Source: Hymenobacter negativus (lineage in GTDB: Bacteria > Bacteroidota > Bacteroidia > Cytophagales > Hymenobacteraceae). From it: a DNA stretch of 64,000 bases. Both the position numbers and the translations under genes were made by a program. Below the pieces are notes generated by a model, which saw only the letters and a list, made by a program, of their open reading frames with translations, was not told the DNA's origin and ran no database searches. Shown one piece after another: positions 14,727 through 23,738 of this stretch. The number at the start of each line of letters is the position of its first letter. Position 1 is the first letter of the stretch. The stretch covers positions 558,001 to 622,000 of the forward strand of contig NZ_JAGETZ010000003.1 in the NCBI RefSeq assembly GCF_017571495.1, given 5' to 3'.

Positions 14727-15503
14727 ATGCAGGTTCTCCGATTACATTCGAAAGGTCCCACAGTCCGGCAGTGGCAGTTGTTTCTCATTGGGCAGGGCCT
14801 GCTTGCCGGGGAGGCCGATGGCGTCTTCGGCACCAACACGGAGAAGGCCACCATTGCCTTCCAGAAACGCCGCAAACTCAAACCCGACGGCGAAGCGGGC
14901 AATATGACCATTGGGGCGGCCATGCAGTTGGGTTTCAAAGTGCTCGGCGACGAAGATGACGCCCAGACCGGCATCAACTGGCCGCCGCCGCCCAATTTCC
15001 AGCCACTGGTAGGCACCCTGGCGCGTCAGCAGCTATTCGGTAAGTTCCGCTTCGTGGCCGCCCCAACCCGCGACAACCCGGAAAACATCAAAGTGCTCGA
15101 CAACTGGGCCAGTCAGCACATCGGCATTGCGCATTTGCCCGCCGTGGGCAGCCCGGTACCCGCTAAGATTGAATTTCACAAGCTAGCAATTCCGCAGGTC
15201 GAACAGCTGTGGCAGGACTGGCAGCAGGCCGGGCTCCTGGGCCACGTTCGGACCTGGGACGGCTCCTACGTGCCGCGCTTCATCCGGGGCAGCCGCACGC
15301 AGCTCAGCAACCATGCCTTCGGTACGGCCTTCGACATCAACGCGGCCTTCAATCGCCTGGGCACCATTCCCGCTCGGCTGGGCCAGCCGGGCAGTGTGCG
15401 CGACATGGTGGAACTGGCCAACAAAAACGGCTTTTACTGGGGCGGGCACTTCGGCGGCAGCCGCACTGATGGCATGCACTTCGAGATAGCCAAGCTGCTG
15501 TAG
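14727..15503 (+). CDS. Peptidoglycan-binding M15 (VanY-type) carboxypeptidase
   Basis: 258 residues. Residues 1-70 are a PG_binding_1 helical domain (RLHSKGPTVRQWQLFLIGQG, DGVFGTNTEKATIAFQK). The C-terminal domain is a zinc peptidase of family M15, with ligands His196 and Asp203 in SNHAFGTAFDI and His251 in GMHFEI. It trims D-amino-acid ends of the cell-wall stem peptide. No signal peptide is visible with the ATG at 14727, which is unusual for a wall enzyme. An upstream extension also lacks one, so export may be non-classical or the protein may act on internal or phage-like substrates. Confidence 0.88.
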   Translation: MQVLRLHSKGPTVRQWQLFLIGQGLLAGEADGVFGTNTEKATIAFQKRRKLKPDGEAGNMTIGAAMQLGFKVLGDEDDAQTGINWPPPPNFQPLVGTLARQQLFGKFRFVAAPTRDNPENIKVLDNWASQHIGIAHLPAVGSPVPAKIEFHKLAIPQVEQLWQDWQQAGLLGHVRTWDGSYVPRFIRGSRTQLSNHAFGTAFDINAAFNRLGTIPARLGQPGSVRDMVELANKNGFYWGGHFGGSRTDGMHFEIAKLL

Positions 15504-15664
15504 CAGCCCAGGGCATTGCAGGCAGAGTTGACGGCAGAAATGCAGTCATCGGGCCAGGCTTGTGGAAGCGTCGGGTGATGAAATGGCTATAACCGTATGC
15601 CGGAACAGGTTTAGGGAACAATTCTTGCGCGGAGTCGGGCCCAGCTTCTTTTCCCTGTTTCCCT

Positions 15665-17176
15665 ATGCCCAACGCTACTTTATTCGCTTGGCTGGCAGCC
15701 GGCTCCTTGGCTTTGCTGTCCCTGTTGCCATCCACCTCACAGGCCCAGCAGCTCGACCCTACTTTCCATCCCCCGCATTTTGAATTATTTGCCGGGCAGG
15801 ACGGCTTTGTGCAAAGAGTGCTCCGGCAGGCCGATGGCCGATACTTGGTGATGGGCGCCTTTCAATTGGTAGATGGCCGTGCGGCGTCAGGCTTGGTCCG
15901 TTTGCTTCCCAATGGCTCTGTAGACACCACTTTTGTGTATCGCTCGGGCACTACGACCAGTACCAACTGGCCGGGTTATCCTGCGGTAGCTGTACAGGCA
16001 GATGGAAAAGTGCTGATAAAAGCAGCTAGCAGCACTTATCAGCCATTAATTCTCCGGTTACTGCCTTCGGGGCAACCAGACAGCACCTTTCGATTTGTGC
16101 TGCCCCCGCGGCTAGGCAGCAGCGGGCGATTTAGTCTTTATCAGATGCTGATGCAGCCCGATGGAAAGCTGCTGCTAACGGGCTTCGTTTCCGATTCGGT
16201 CAATACGGGGTTACTTCGACTTATGCCCAGCGGACGGGTTGATTCGACGTTTACTCCGCCAGCCACAATGCCTCCTGCCACAAGTGCGCTGCTGGAACCT
16301 AACGGCCGGATAGTGTACGTGAGTGCCGACTTTGCCTACAACGGCAGTGGTTCGCGGTTGGGCCGCCTGTTGCCTTCCGGGCGGGCAGACTCTTCCTTTG
16401 TTTTCACGCCTCAGGCTAATGCCCGTATTGGCAGTATCGCGCTTTGCCCCGATGGCAGCTATGCGCTGGGCGGCGCAATGATTGTTCCTGCGGTTTCTAC
16501 CTCAACCGTAGCCCGGCTGCTGCCAAATGGTGCTTGGGACACCCAATTTCCCTTTTCCCTGCAAGGTGGAGCAGTTGCCACACTGGGCGATATTCCTGAT
16601 TTTGTGTCGACGCTTGCTGTGCAACCTAATGGGCAAATAATTGTCGGCGGCTACCTGCGTTCGGTAACGTATGCTGATGCGCCAATTGGCCGTACGCTGG
16701 CCCAGGGAGGCACGGATACCAGCTTCGATGTCGATTTTATCAGGCTGCTACGTACAGTTGGCCCTGCATCCAATCCGATTCTGGTTTATAACGCGGCTCG
16801 GATTAATACCTTATCCGTAGAGTCCGGCAACCGATTGGTTGTGGGTGGAAGATTTGAGCAGGTGGGTGGAGTACCTCATTTTGGCTTGGCCCGTTTGCTG
16901 CTCACTGGTCCGTTAGCTACCGCCTCAACTCAGAAATCTACGCCATTAGAAGTGTGGCCCGTGCCCGCGCACGGCGAGTTGCATGTGCAACTGCCCGCTA
17001 CGCAAGCTGCCCAGCAAGTTGAGCTGTTGGATGCCACCGGCCGCCGCGTGCTCACCCAGCCAGTGCGCACGGCCGCACTCACGCTTCATACCACGGCCTT
17101 GCCAACCGGCCTATATGTGCTGCGCGTGCGCTACACCGACGGCACTGCTGCCACGCGCCGGGTTGTGCTGGACTAA
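15665..17176 (+). CDS. Delta-60 repeat beta-propeller protein with T9SS sorting domain
   Basis: 503 residues with a signal peptide ending near STSQAQ. The body is a run of delta-60 repeats, visible as recurring blocks of the form (A/L)(V/L)QxDGKxL followed by LRLLPSGxxDSTF (for example AVQADGKVLIKAAS, LMQPDGKLLLTGF, LRLMPSGRVDSTF, AVQPNGQIIVGGY). These form a surface propeller. A T9SS sorting domain follows (VWPVPAHGELHVQLP, LLDATGRRV, LPTGLYVLRV). It is likely secreted or surface-attached; ligand unknown. Codon use is less GC-rich than in its neighbours, which may mean recent acquisition. Confidence 0.87.
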   Translation: MPNATLFAWLAAGSLALLSLLPSTSQAQQLDPTFHPPHFELFAGQDGFVQRVLRQADGRYLVMGAFQLVDGRAASGLVRLLPNGSVDTTFVYRSGTTTSTNWPGYPAVAVQADGKVLIKAASSTYQPLILRLLPSGQPDSTFRFVLPPRLGSSGRFSLYQMLMQPDGKLLLTGFVSDSVNTGLLRLMPSGRVDSTFTPPATMPPATSALLEPNGRIVYVSADFAYNGSGSRLGRLLPSGRADSSFVFTPQANARIGSIALCPDGSYALGGAMIVPAVSTSTVARLLPNGAWDTQFPFSLQGGAVATLGDIPDFVSTLAVQPNGQIIVGGYLRSVTYADAPIGRTLAQGGTDTSFDVDFIRLLRTVGPASNPILVYNAARINTLSVESGNRLVVGGRFEQVGGVPHFGLARLLLTGPLATASTQKSTPLEVWPVPAHGELHVQLPATQAAQQVELLDATGRRVLTQPVRTAALTLHTTALPTGLYVLRVRYTDGTAATRRVVLD

Positions 17177-17185
17177 AGCACGATT

Positions 17186-18094
17186 TTAGAACCGGGCCAG
17201 CTCATTTTCTGCAAAATCCCACTCCGGCGTAGCCACCGTTCCATCTTCAGCCTGAACCTTGAACCAGGGGCTGACCCCATCGTCCTTGTGCAGAATATGG
17301 ATGCTCTGAGCCGGCATGTAGCTCTGGGCCAATAGCATAAATTTCTCGTGCGTTTTTGGGTTCTCGGCCACGTCTACCACCAGCACGGCGTGGCCGGGCG
17401 CGCCGCCATGAATGAGGACATCGCCGGGCTGCACCTGGGCCAGGGGCCGGGGTGTCAGCTCACGGCTGAGCGAGAGCGTACCCGCGTAGCCGAACGTGGG
17501 GATGAGGTAGCGGGCCAGTGCCGCGTGCGTGGTCGCTTCGGCCGGCCGGGCAGCGGGCGTCACTTCTTCCCCGCGCACCTTGAATGTTTTGCCGGCCACG
17601 TAGTCCGAAAACCGAAAATCATAGCCCGTGGTAAGGTGGAAATGCACCTTGTTGGGGTCGTGGCTGAACAAGTACTCCGCCCGCAGGCGAATCACGGCAT
17701 CGGCGCACTGCTGCAAATCCTGGGTGCCCACGTCGATGTCGACCACGGCCGCCACCACTTCGGGGCGGGCTTTGGGCTTGCCGTCATACGTGCGCGCTTT
17801 GGTGCCCACGGGCTGCAGCGGGAGCCAGCGCAGCCACTCGCCCCAGGAGCCTGCCACCACCGGCATGCGCTGGCTCCCGGCCGGCGGCGCGAAGCGGGCC
17901 GCCAGTGCCTGGCCGGGGCTGCCGGGCTGGGCCAACCAGGGGTAGGAGAGGCCGGCCGGGCGCGTTGGCATTGCGGGCGACTTGGCGGGCGGGGCTGCGG
18001 GCGGCGTTGCACGCACGGTGCCAGGGCTGGCCGGGCAGCTGGTAAGGGTGAATAAAAGCGCCGAAATAAGGAGGTGGCTGCCGTGAGTGGCCAT
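17186..18094 (-). CDS. DUF4846 lipoprotein
   Basis: 302 residues. A lipoprotein signal ends at Cys20 (LLFTLTSC). A Pro/Ala-rich linker follows and then the DUF4846 core, recognisable by DIDVGTQDLQQCADAVIRLR, GDVLIHGGAPGHAVLVVDVA, LLAQSYMPAQSIHIL and a late PWF. Its function is not established. It converges on the T9SS gene with only 9 nt between stop codons. Confidence 0.85.
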   Translation of the reverse strand: MATHGSHLLISALLFTLTSCPASPGTVRATPPAAPPAKSPAMPTRPAGLSYPWLAQPGSPGQALAARFAPPAGSQRMPVVAGSWGEWLRWLPLQPVGTKARTYDGKPKARPEVVAAVVDIDVGTQDLQQCADAVIRLRAEYLFSHDPNKVHFHLTTGYDFRFSDYVAGKTFKVRGEEVTPAARPAEATTHAALARYLIPTFGYAGTLSLSRELTPRPLAQVQPGDVLIHGGAPGHAVLVVDVAENPKTHEKFMLLAQSYMPAQSIHILHKDDGVSPWFKVQAEDGTVATPEWDFAENELARF

Positions 18095-18235
18095 GAGGAA
18101 GCGTAAGAAAAGCGCGGGTAATTCGGGTAAAGAGTTGCCGGACGCAGCGCCAACGCGGAAATGCGGCAGCTATTTCATCGGAGGTGGTTTTCGGCGACTT
18201 TTAACCGGGGTGTGCAACCAGGCGCGCAATATAAA

Positions 18236-18243
18236 TATCTTTG
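18236..18243 (+). promoter_or_regulatory. -7 element next to the sigma-factor start codon
   Basis: TATCTTTG followed by only 7 nt before the ATG at 18251. The predicted transcription start is at or within a base or two of the ATG, so the mRNA would be leaderless or nearly so. Confidence 0.6.
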
Positions 18244-18250
18244 CTGCTCT

Positions 18251-18835
18251 ATGTCTGCCCCCGCCGAAGATGCTACCCTGGATGCCCACCTCGCACAGCT
18301 GCGCCGCACCGACGAGGCCGCCTGGATGGAGGCCGTGTTCCGGGAGTTCTACGCACCATTAGGGCAGGTTATTTACCGGGTGGTGCCCGACCGGGCAGCC
18401 GTGGAAGACTTGTTGCAGGACGTATTGCTCCGCCTGTGGCAGGGCCGGGCCGAGCTGCCTGAGCTGCAATCGCACCGGGCCTACCTCACCCGCGCGGCCC
18501 TGAACGCGGCACTGCGCTACCAGCAGCGCGGGCAGCGCCAGGTGGCCTGGGAGGCTGCGCCGGCCGAAGTAGTCCCCACCGCCTCCCCCGATGCGCTGGC
18601 CGCCCTGCACCACGCCGACACCGAAACCGCCGTAGCTGCGGCCCTCGACCTGCTGCCGCCGCAGTGCCGCACCGTGTTCGAGCTCAGCCGCTATGAGGAG
18701 TTGAGCTACCAGCAGATTGCCGAAACGCTGGAGATTTCGCCCAAAACCGTGGAAAACCAGATGGGCAAGGCCCTGCGGGTGCTGCGCGGGGCGCTGGCCG
18801 GGGCCTTGCGGAATCTGTACGGGCTGGTGCTGTAA
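18251..18835 (+). CDS. ECF RNA polymerase sigma factor (FecI-like)
   Basis: 194 residues. Sigma region 2 is seen as VEDLLQDVLLRLWQG and region 4 as LLPPQCRTVFELSRYEELSY, then QQIAETLEISPKTVENQMGK. This is the organisation of Bacteroidota FecI-type ECF sigma factors that are held by a FecR anti-sigma factor. The matching fecR-like gene is not adjacent but 3.8 kb downstream (22601-23731), after a TonB receptor and a DUF4249 lipoprotein. The ATG at 18251 is preferred over an upstream Met because the -7 element lies at 18236-18243. Confidence 0.92.
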   Translation: MSAPAEDATLDAHLAQLRRTDEAAWMEAVFREFYAPLGQVIYRVVPDRAAVEDLLQDVLLRLWQGRAELPELQSHRAYLTRAALNAALRYQQRGQRQVAWEAAPAEVVPTASPDALAALHHADTETAVAAALDLLPPQCRTVFELSRYEELSYQQIAETLEISPKTVENQMGKALRVLRGALAGALRNLYGLVL

Positions 18836-18863
18836 GGAGGGCTAGGAAGCGCCAGTGTAGTAT

Positions 18864-18967
18864 CTGTCATCCTGAGCGCAGCGAAGGACCCTATCACCGC
18901 TGAACAGTTCGTAGTAATTCAACTGGCGCAGGTGTGGTAAGGTCCTTCGCTTCACTCAGGATGACGG
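18864..18967. repeat. REP-like imperfect palindrome
   Basis: Left arm TGTCATCCTGAGCGCAGCGA then AGGACC, right arm GGTCCTTCGCTTCACTCAGG then ATGACGG; the arms are about 26 nt and nearly complementary around a centre of about 50 nt. It belongs to the same family as the elements at 25989, 36802, 41824 and 61335. It sits between the sigma gene and the TonB receptor gene. Confidence 0.7.
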
Positions 18968-19082
18968 ATGTTTCTAGGCAGTCGTAGTGGGCACGCCACC
19001 ATGTTCTAAAAAATATTTTCGCCCGGCGTAGGGGTAGCGGGCGGGCTGGGTATCTACTACCCAAACGCACTACTCTTTTCGT

Positions 19083-21467
19083 ATGAAACAACCCTTTTTT
19101 CTGCTGGTCGGACTGGCCGGGGGACTGGCCCTGACGCCGGCCCCCGCCTCCGCCCAAAACTCGCCCAATCCCCGAGCTGCCGGGCCGAACGTGACGCTGA
19201 GCGGCTACCTAAAGGACGCCGCCACCGGCGAAGCCCTCATTGGAGCCTCGGTGTTTGTGAAAAGCCTGGGCGTGGGTGCCACGGCTAATGAGTACGGCTT
19301 TTATTCGCTTACGCTGCCCAAGGGTCGCTACGTGGTCACGTACACCTACGTGGGCTCGGCTCCCCGCGAGGAAACCCTGGACCTGACCACCAGCCAGACG
19401 CTCTCGGTGAAGCTGGCCGCCAAAGGCGTGGAAACCGGCGAGGTAGTAGTAACCGGCCGGGCCCCCGACCAAAACGTGCGCAGCACCGAAACCGGCGTGG
19501 CCCGGCTCGATGCCCGCCAGGTGAAGATGGTGCCGGCCCTGCTGGGCGAGGCCGACGTGGTGCGCACCATTCAACTGCTGCCGGGGGTGAGCACGGTGGG
19601 GGAGGGCGCCACCGGCTTCAACGTGCGCGGCGGTGGTGTCGACCAGAACCTGATTCTGATGGACGAGGCCCCGGTGTATAATTCCTCGCACTTGTTTGGG
19701 CTGTTTTCGGTGTTCAACCCCGATGCGGTGAAGGACTTGAAGCTGGTGAAGGGTGGCATCCCGGCGGCGTACGGCGGGCGGCTATCGTCGCTGCTCGACA
19801 TCCGGATGAAGGATGGCAACTCCCAACGGCTGGGGGTGAACGGCGGGGTGGGCATCGTGAGCAGCCGGCTGGCGGTGGAAGCGCCCATCGTGAAGGACAA
19901 AGGCTCGTTTATCGTGGCCGGGCGCCGCTCCTACGCCGACTTGTTCCTCAAATTCAACCCCGACCAGAAGGACAACCAGGCGTATTTCTACGACTTCTCA
20001 GCCAAGGCCAACTACACGCTGGGCGAGCGCGACCGGGTGTATTTGAGCGGCTACTTCGGGCGCGACGTGTTCAAGTTCGGCGACTTGTTTGAGAACAGCT
20101 GGGGCAACAAAACCGGCACGCTGCGCTGGAACCACGTCTTCAACTCGCGCCTGTTTATGAACGTAACGGCCCTGGCCAGCCGCTACGACTACGGCCTGGG
20201 CGTGCCCACCGGCACCCAGGGCTTTGAGTGGACGTCTAACATCACCGACTACAGCGCGAAGGCCGATTTCGAGTTTTTCCGCAACCCCAACAGCACACTG
20301 CATTTCGGGGGCAGCAGCATTTTCTACACCTTCGAGCCGGGCCACGTGGTGCCCACGCAGGCCACGTCCATCTTCCGGGAGCTGCGCTTGCAGCAGCAGC
20401 AGGCCACCGAATGGGCTGCCTATCTGGACGAGGAGCGGAGCTTCGGCCCGGCATTTTCGGTGCAGTACGGGCTGCGGGCTACCATGTTTGAGAACACCAG
20501 CGCCGGCACCTTTTACGACTACACCGGCGAGCTGGGCAAGCAGCTCAGCCCCGTGAACCCGCAGACCTACGGCCGCAGCCACCGCCTAGCCAGCTACCCC
20601 AACCTGGAGCCGCGCCTCTCGGCCCGCTACGCCCTGAGCGAGAGCGGGTCCATCAAGGCCAGCTACCACCGCATGGTGCAGTACATCCACCTGATTTCCA
20701 ACACCACGGCCGCCACGCCGCTCGACGTGTGGCTGCCCAGCACCCGCAACGTGCGTCCCGAGCACGCCGACCAGGTCACCCTGGGCTACTTCCGCAATTT
20801 CCAGCACAACGCCTACGAGGCCTCGCTGGAAGTCTTCGGCAAAAAGATGGATAACCAGATTGACTACATCAACGGGGCCAACACCCTGCTCAACCAGAAC
20901 CTCGAAGCCGAGCTGCTCTACGGCCGGGGCCGGGCCTACGGGGCTGAACTGTACGTGAAGAAGAACGAGGGCCGCTTCACCGGCTGGCTGAGCTACACCC
21001 TGAGCCGCTCGGAACGCCAGATTGATGGCATCAACCAGAACAAGTGGTACGCCAATAAGTACGACAAAACCCACGTGCTGGCCCTGGTGGGCAGCTACGC
21101 GGTGTCGGACCGGCTCTCACTCTCGTCCACGTTCAACTACAGCACCGGCGTGGCCACCACCGTGCCCGACAGCCGCTTCGTGTACCAGGGCCTGGTGGTG
21201 CCCAATGTGAATGGCGATGTGCGCAACAACTACCGCGTGCCCGCCTACCACCGCCTCGACCTGGCCGCCACCCTCAAAAACAAGCTTCACCCCGAGCGCC
21301 GCTGGCAGGGCTCCTGGACCTTCAGCATCTACAACGTGTATGGTCGCCGCAACGCCTTCGGCCTCTACTTCCGCCAAAACGAAGACCACCCCACCCAGAC
21401 GGAGGCTGTGCGCCTGTCCATTTTCGGCACCGTGCTGCCCAGCGCCACTTACAACTTCACTTTCTAG
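19083..21467 (+). CDS. TonB-dependent outer-membrane receptor with carboxypeptidase-like N-domain
   Basis: 794 residues with a signal peptide ending ASAQ. A CarboxypepD_reg-like domain (about 38-115, LSGYLKDAATGEALIGASVF) precedes the TonB plug (about 130-225: PALLGEADVVRTIQLLPGVS, GFNVRGGGVDQNLILMDEAP) and a beta-barrel that ends in NFTF. It imports a substrate across the outer membrane with energy from TonB/ExbBD. The DUF4249 gene follows after 79 nt, and this pair recurs in Bacteroidota. It has no N-terminal STN domain, so it should not itself signal to FecR. Substrate unknown. Confidence 0.93.
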   Translation: MKQPFFLLVGLAGGLALTPAPASAQNSPNPRAAGPNVTLSGYLKDAATGEALIGASVFVKSLGVGATANEYGFYSLTLPKGRYVVTYTYVGSAPREETLDLTTSQTLSVKLAAKGVETGEVVVTGRAPDQNVRSTETGVARLDARQVKMVPALLGEADVVRTIQLLPGVSTVGEGATGFNVRGGGVDQNLILMDEAPVYNSSHLFGLFSVFNPDAVKDLKLVKGGIPAAYGGRLSSLLDIRMKDGNSQRLGVNGGVGIVSSRLAVEAPIVKDKGSFIVAGRRSYADLFLKFNPDQKDNQAYFYDFSAKANYTLGERDRVYLSGYFGRDVFKFGDLFENSWGNKTGTLRWNHVFNSRLFMNVTALASRYDYGLGVPTGTQGFEWTSNITDYSAKADFEFFRNPNSTLHFGGSSIFYTFEPGHVVPTQATSIFRELRLQQQQATEWAAYLDEERSFGPAFSVQYGLRATMFENTSAGTFYDYTGELGKQLSPVNPQTYGRSHRLASYPNLEPRLSARYALSESGSIKASYHRMVQYIHLISNTTAATPLDVWLPSTRNVRPEHADQVTLGYFRNFQHNAYEASLEVFGKKMDNQIDYINGANTLLNQNLEAELLYGRGRAYGAELYVKKNEGRFTGWLSYTLSRSERQIDGINQNKWYANKYDKTHVLALVGSYAVSDRLSLSSTFNYSTGVATTVPDSRFVYQGLVVPNVNGDVRNNYRVPAYHRLDLAATLKNKLHPERRWQGSWTFSIYNVYGRRNAFGLYFRQNEDHPTQTEAVRLSIFGTVLPSATYNFTF

Positions 21468-21546
21468 CGTAATCGGAGAAAAAAGAGCCTCATGCTTCGA
21501 CTACGCGCAGCATGAAGTTCCTACATCCAAATAATCGTCCCAAACT

Positions 21547-22377
21547 ATGACTCGCTTCCTCCTTTTCTTAGCGCTTTGCCTCGCAGCATTCGGCCTCAGT
21601 TCCTGCCTTGATGTGGTGAATATCGACGTGCCCGAAGCCAAGCCGCTGCTGGCCGTCGATGGCCACATCACCGACCAGGGCACGCCGGCTTTCGTTAGCC
21701 TGAGCCTCACGCAGGCGTATTTCAACGATACCCCGCCGCCGCCCGTGCGCGGGGCCACCCTCTCGCTAGTCGACGACCAGGGCAATAGCGACGTGCTGCG
21801 CGAGGTGAGCCCCGGCCAGTACCTGGGCAGTGGCTCGGTGCGCGGGCGCATTGGCGGGCAGTACACGCTGACCATGGTGGTTGATGGCCAGACCTACCGG
21901 GCCGCAACTGAAATCCGCCGCACCCCTCGTATTGACAGCATCAGTCTGGAATATAAGCCCAAGCAGACGGGCTACGACGAAGGCTACTATGCCCTCTATA
22001 ACGGCCCCGAGCTGCCCGGAGTGGGAGATTATTACCGCTTCATGGTCTATAAAAACGGTGCGCTATTCAATCAGCCCGACGACCTGATTGTAAGCTCTGA
22101 TGAATTGGTAGATGGCCGCTACATCGGCGGCGTCGAGTTGAACGACGACCCGCTGGTATCCGGCGACCGGATAAAAGTGGAGATGCTGTCTATCCCGCGG
22201 GACTACTACTATTTCCTGAACGAGATGACAGCCCAGATTAACAACGTAGGTCTGTTTGCCACTAGCCCCGCCAACGTCCGCACCAACATTATCAACACCC
22301 AGACGGGCTCAGATAAAACCGCAGTCGGTTACTTTGCAGGCTACACCGTGCGCGCCGACTCGGTAGTGGTCCGCTAA
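21547..22377 (+). CDS. DUF4249 lipoprotein, partner of the TonB receptor
   Basis: 276 residues with a lipobox ending at Cys20 (AAFGLSSC). The body matches DUF4249: KPLLAVDGHITDQGTPAFVS, VRGATLSLVDDQGN, GQYTLTMVVDGQTYRA, and a C-terminal ANVRTNI with VGYFAGY. Family members are usually encoded next to a TonB receptor and are thought to be surface lipoproteins that help capture its substrate. Co-transcription with the receptor is likely. Confidence 0.88.
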   Translation: MTRFLLFLALCLAAFGLSSCLDVVNIDVPEAKPLLAVDGHITDQGTPAFVSLSLTQAYFNDTPPPPVRGATLSLVDDQGNSDVLREVSPGQYLGSGSVRGRIGGQYTLTMVVDGQTYRAATEIRRTPRIDSISLEYKPKQTGYDEGYYALYNGPELPGVGDYYRFMVYKNGALFNQPDDLIVSSDELVDGRYIGGVELNDDPLVSGDRIKVEMLSIPRDYYYFLNEMTAQINNVGLFATSPANVRTNIINTQTGSDKTAVGYFAGYTVRADSVVVR

Positions 22378-22381
22378 TCAA

Positions 22382-22556
22382 ACTCCCCTCCTCAACCGAG
22401 GAGGGGACGCTGACGCGAAGCAATAGCTGGGGTGGTTGAAGTCGTTGAACGAAATCCGGACGACATGTCCGCAAGCCATTCAACGCCCACAACCACCCCC
22501 GTTTCAGCTGGCACTGAAACTTCCCTTCCTTGGCAAGGAGGGAAGTTTGTCGTTCT
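22382..22556. repeat. About 175-bp imperfect palindromic element
   Basis: GC-rich outer hairpins lie at each end (near 22383-22408 and 22518-22553). The interior GGTGGTTGAAGTCGTTGAAC is matched in inverted orientation by AACGCCCACAACCACC near 22482-22497. It fills the gap between DUF4249 and fecR and is unlike the REP-like family. It may be a miniature transposable element relic or a structured RNA. Confidence 0.5.
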
Positions 22557-22600
22557 ATCCAATTGTTCATTCCTAATTCTTCATTCCTAATCAGTAATAT

Positions 22601-23731
22601 ATGCCCCAACGCTACCCCGACCCGGACGACGCGCCGTGGGCATTACTGGCCCGGCACCTGGCGGCCGAAACCACCCCAACCGACCAGGCCGAGTTACACA
22701 ACTGGCTGCGCGCCGACCCACAGCACCTGAAAATCCTGGCTACCGTGACCCGGGCCTGGGAGCGGGCGGGAGAGGTTGCGCCCGCGCCGCTGCTGTTCTC
22801 GGCCCAGGATGTGGAAGCCGCCTGGCGTCGTTTCCAGCCACTGATGACGGCCCCCGCCGCTCCCCCGAAACCAGCCGCTGCTTCCGAAGCCGTGGTGCGT
22901 CCGATGTGGCCCGCCACCACTTCCCGCTGGAGTTCCGCGCTAAAGCTGGCTGCCGGGGTGGTGCTGGTAGCCGGTGCGGCGTATGCACTCACAACTGGCC
23001 CTTTCTTCGGGACTAAAAAAGAGGCGTCCGCCAGCTACGCCAGCGTCGCCCAGCGCCAGCTCGTGCGCCTGCCCGATAGCAGCCGGGTGTGGCTGAATGC
23101 CCATTCACAGCTGCGCTATAGTAGTGTAAGCGTGACCCAGCCGCGCCAGGTACAGCTTACCGGGGAGGCTTACTTTGAAGTGCAGCCCGCTGCGGGCCGG
23201 CCATTTCTGGTGAATACAACCACGGCCCAGCTGCGCGTAGTGGGCACGGCCTTCAATGTGCGGGCCTACGCCGCCGAAGACTCGGTGGAAGTCAGCGTGA
23301 TCCATGGCCGCGTGTGGCTGGCCCGCCTCAGCACCCCCGACAGCGTGCTGCTGACGGCCCACACCCGTGCCGCTCTGCACGCCACCGATGCCCCCGGCCG
23401 CGTACCTGCCGCTCTGCGCGCTGTGCCCGCGCCTAATGCCAACTTCCGCGCCTGGCAAACCGATACCCTGCGCTTCGTGGATGCACCCGTGCTCCAGGTA
23501 GCGCAGGCGCTCCGGGCTACTTTCGGAACCCAGCTCTCTCTAAGCGGTGCTGGCTTGCAGCAGTGCCGGTTCACGGGCACGTTTGCGCATCCGCAGCCCG
23601 CGCAGGTGCTGGCCGTGCTGCAGGTAGCAACCGGTGCCGCGTTGCAGGCTACCGGTCCGGGGCAGTATACGTTGAGCGGCAATGGTTGCTCGGCTGCTCC
23701 CAATCCGGCCACCAATCCGACTGTCAATTAA
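22601..23731 (+). CDS. FecR-family anti-sigma factor
   Basis: 376 residues. The N-terminal cytoplasmic part (about 1-110, DQAELHNWLRADPQHLK) would bind the sigma factor. One membrane helix follows (LKLAAGVVLVAGAAYAL, about 113-130), then the periplasmic FecR domain (LPDSSRVWLNAHSQLRY, LTGEAYFEV, FLVNTTTAQLRVVGTAFNV) and a C-terminal DUF4974-like domain (LRFVDAPVLQVAQALRATFG). It normally relays a signal from an STN domain to its ECF sigma factor. The STN-domain gene starts 7 nt downstream, so the two are co-transcribed. The likely sigma partner is at 18251-18835. Confidence 0.92.
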   Translation: MPQRYPDPDDAPWALLARHLAAETTPTDQAELHNWLRADPQHLKILATVTRAWERAGEVAPAPLLFSAQDVEAAWRRFQPLMTAPAAPPKPAAASEAVVRPMWPATTSRWSSALKLAAGVVLVAGAAYALTTGPFFGTKKEASASYASVAQRQLVRLPDSSRVWLNAHSQLRYSSVSVTQPRQVQLTGEAYFEVQPAAGRPFLVNTTTAQLRVVGTAFNVRAYAAEDSVEVSVIHGRVWLARLSTPDSVLLTAHTRAALHATDAPGRVPAALRAVPAPNANFRAWQTDTLRFVDAPVLQVAQALRATFGTQLSLSGAGLQQCRFTGTFAHPQPAQVLAVLQVATGAALQATGPGQYTLSGNGCSAAPNPATNPTVN

Positions 23732-23738
23732 TAAGCTG

